A stretch of 7,222 nucleotides of DNA from Verrucomicrobiota bacterium (GTDB lineage: Bacteria; Verrucomicrobiota; Verrucomicrobiia; Limisphaerales; UBA1096), in assembly GCA_015658765.1 (NCBI GenBank), contig DQOE01000377.1, positions 1-7,222 on the forward strand. Reading direction: 5' to 3'. The first letter of the stretch is position 1; each line of letters opens with the position of its first letter. The position numbers and the translations under genes are program-made. A model generated the notes under the pieces. It was not told the DNA's origin. It ran no database searches and worked only from the letters and a program-made list of their open reading frames with translations. Of the stretch, positions 6,796 through 7,222 are shown piece after piece.

Positions 6796-7222
6796 ATGTC
6801 ACTCACATCTGTTAAACAGCTCAAGACCGTCAAAAAAAATGTCCGCAAGCACGTGGACGCCGCACTCGAGGAAACCGGGGGGCTGCTCCGGCTCGCGCCC
6901 GCTTGGGTGCCGCGGTCATTCCTGCAGCCGGGCCTGCGGCTCAAGCTGCATCCGGATGATACCTACGCTTACGGCCTGAATCGCGGCGGCATTGATGAGC
7001 GTTGGTTCGGCTCCACCACCGAGGCCGCCAACGAGGGTCGCGTGCCCGACGAGGGGCTGAGCTACGTGGTGCACGGACGCAACCGGTTCACCCTGCGCGA
7101 CGCGGTGGCCGAGTGCGGGGCGGACATCATCGGCAAACGCATCTGGAAAAAATACGGCAAGTGGCCGGTGTACTCGAAATTCTTCGACAACATGGGCCCC
7201 ATCCCGCATCACATGCACCAGA
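6796..7222 (+). CDS. Cupin / class I mannose-6-phosphate isomerase-like protein (3' end cut by window edge)
   Basis: An open frame from ATG at 6796 to the window end, 142 residues visible. After a basic N-terminal helix it reads LRLAPAWVPRSFLQPGLRLKL (residues 31-51), then IDERWFGSTTEAANEG (66-81), PDEGLSYVVHG (84-94) and, at the edge, MGPIPHHMHQ with His138, His139 and His141. A Pro-x-His-His-x-His block is typical of the first metal-binding cupin motif, and the layout resembles phosphomannose-isomerase-like proteins annotated in Planctomycetes, Verrucomicrobia and Bacteroidetes. The second cupin motif and catalytic residues lie outside the window, so isomerase activity is not established. 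No signal peptide is seen. It is co-directional with nrdA but separated by 98 nt containing a hairpin and a terminator candidate, so it is probably a separate unit. Confidence 0.75.
   Translation, partial: MSLTSVKQLKTVKKNVRKHVDAALEETGGLLRLAPAWVPRSFLQPGLRLKLHPDDTYAYGLNRGGIDERWFGSTTEAANEGRVPDEGLSYVVHGRNRFTLRDAVAECGADIIGKRIWKKYGKWPVYSKFFDNMGPIPHHMHQ

Overview
The window (GC-rich, bacterial) looks like a chromosomal segment from the PVC superphylum, most likely a Verrucomicrobiota member. The main clue is a ribonucleotide reductase pair that closely resembles, in architecture and tail motifs, the class Ic enzyme of Chlamydia. The other genes (DJ-1/PfpI protein, sulfotransferase-like protein with class IV aminotransferase, cupin/phosphomannose-isomerase-like protein) fit that assignment but do not prove it. 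The taxonomic call is inference; no rRNA or marker gene is present.

Layout. Positions 1-1861 hold three minus-strand genes, read from right to left: a DJ-1/PfpI family protein (1861-1283), a P-loop sulfotransferase-like protein (1219-473) and, 9 nt further on, a class IV branched-chain-aminotransferase-like protein that runs off the left edge (463-1). Positions 1862-2332 are a 471-nt divergent intergenic region. Its left part carries a palindrome and an 11-bp inverted repeat. Its right part carries a candidate sigma70-type promoter overlapped by two NrdR-box-like sites 32 bp apart. Positions 2333-6697 are the nrdB-nrdA operon, with the small subunit first. Positions 6698-6795 hold a strong 12-bp hairpin built from two copies of the palindrome, then a weak terminator-like element. 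A cupin-type gene starts at 6796 and runs off the right edge.

How it works together. NrdA and NrdB form the aerobic ribonucleotide reductase that makes deoxyribonucleotides. NrdB has Leu where the radical Tyr normally sits and Glu at the first metal-ligand position, so it should use a tyrosyl-radical-free cofactor (Mn/Fe as in class Ic, or a dimanganese variant). NrdA has a canonical ATP-cone flanked by two degenerate ones. The sulfotransferase-like and aminotransferase genes probably act together, because the same two domains occur fused in plant proteins.

Across the window, the 10-bp palindrome CTTGGCCAAG occurs six times and the related directional 10-mer GGCCAAGCGG six times, all on the plus strand. 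They lie in intergenic DNA and in coding DNA in different reading frames. This is the most unusual non-genic signal here. I saw no tRNA, rRNA, CRISPR array, transposase or phage gene.
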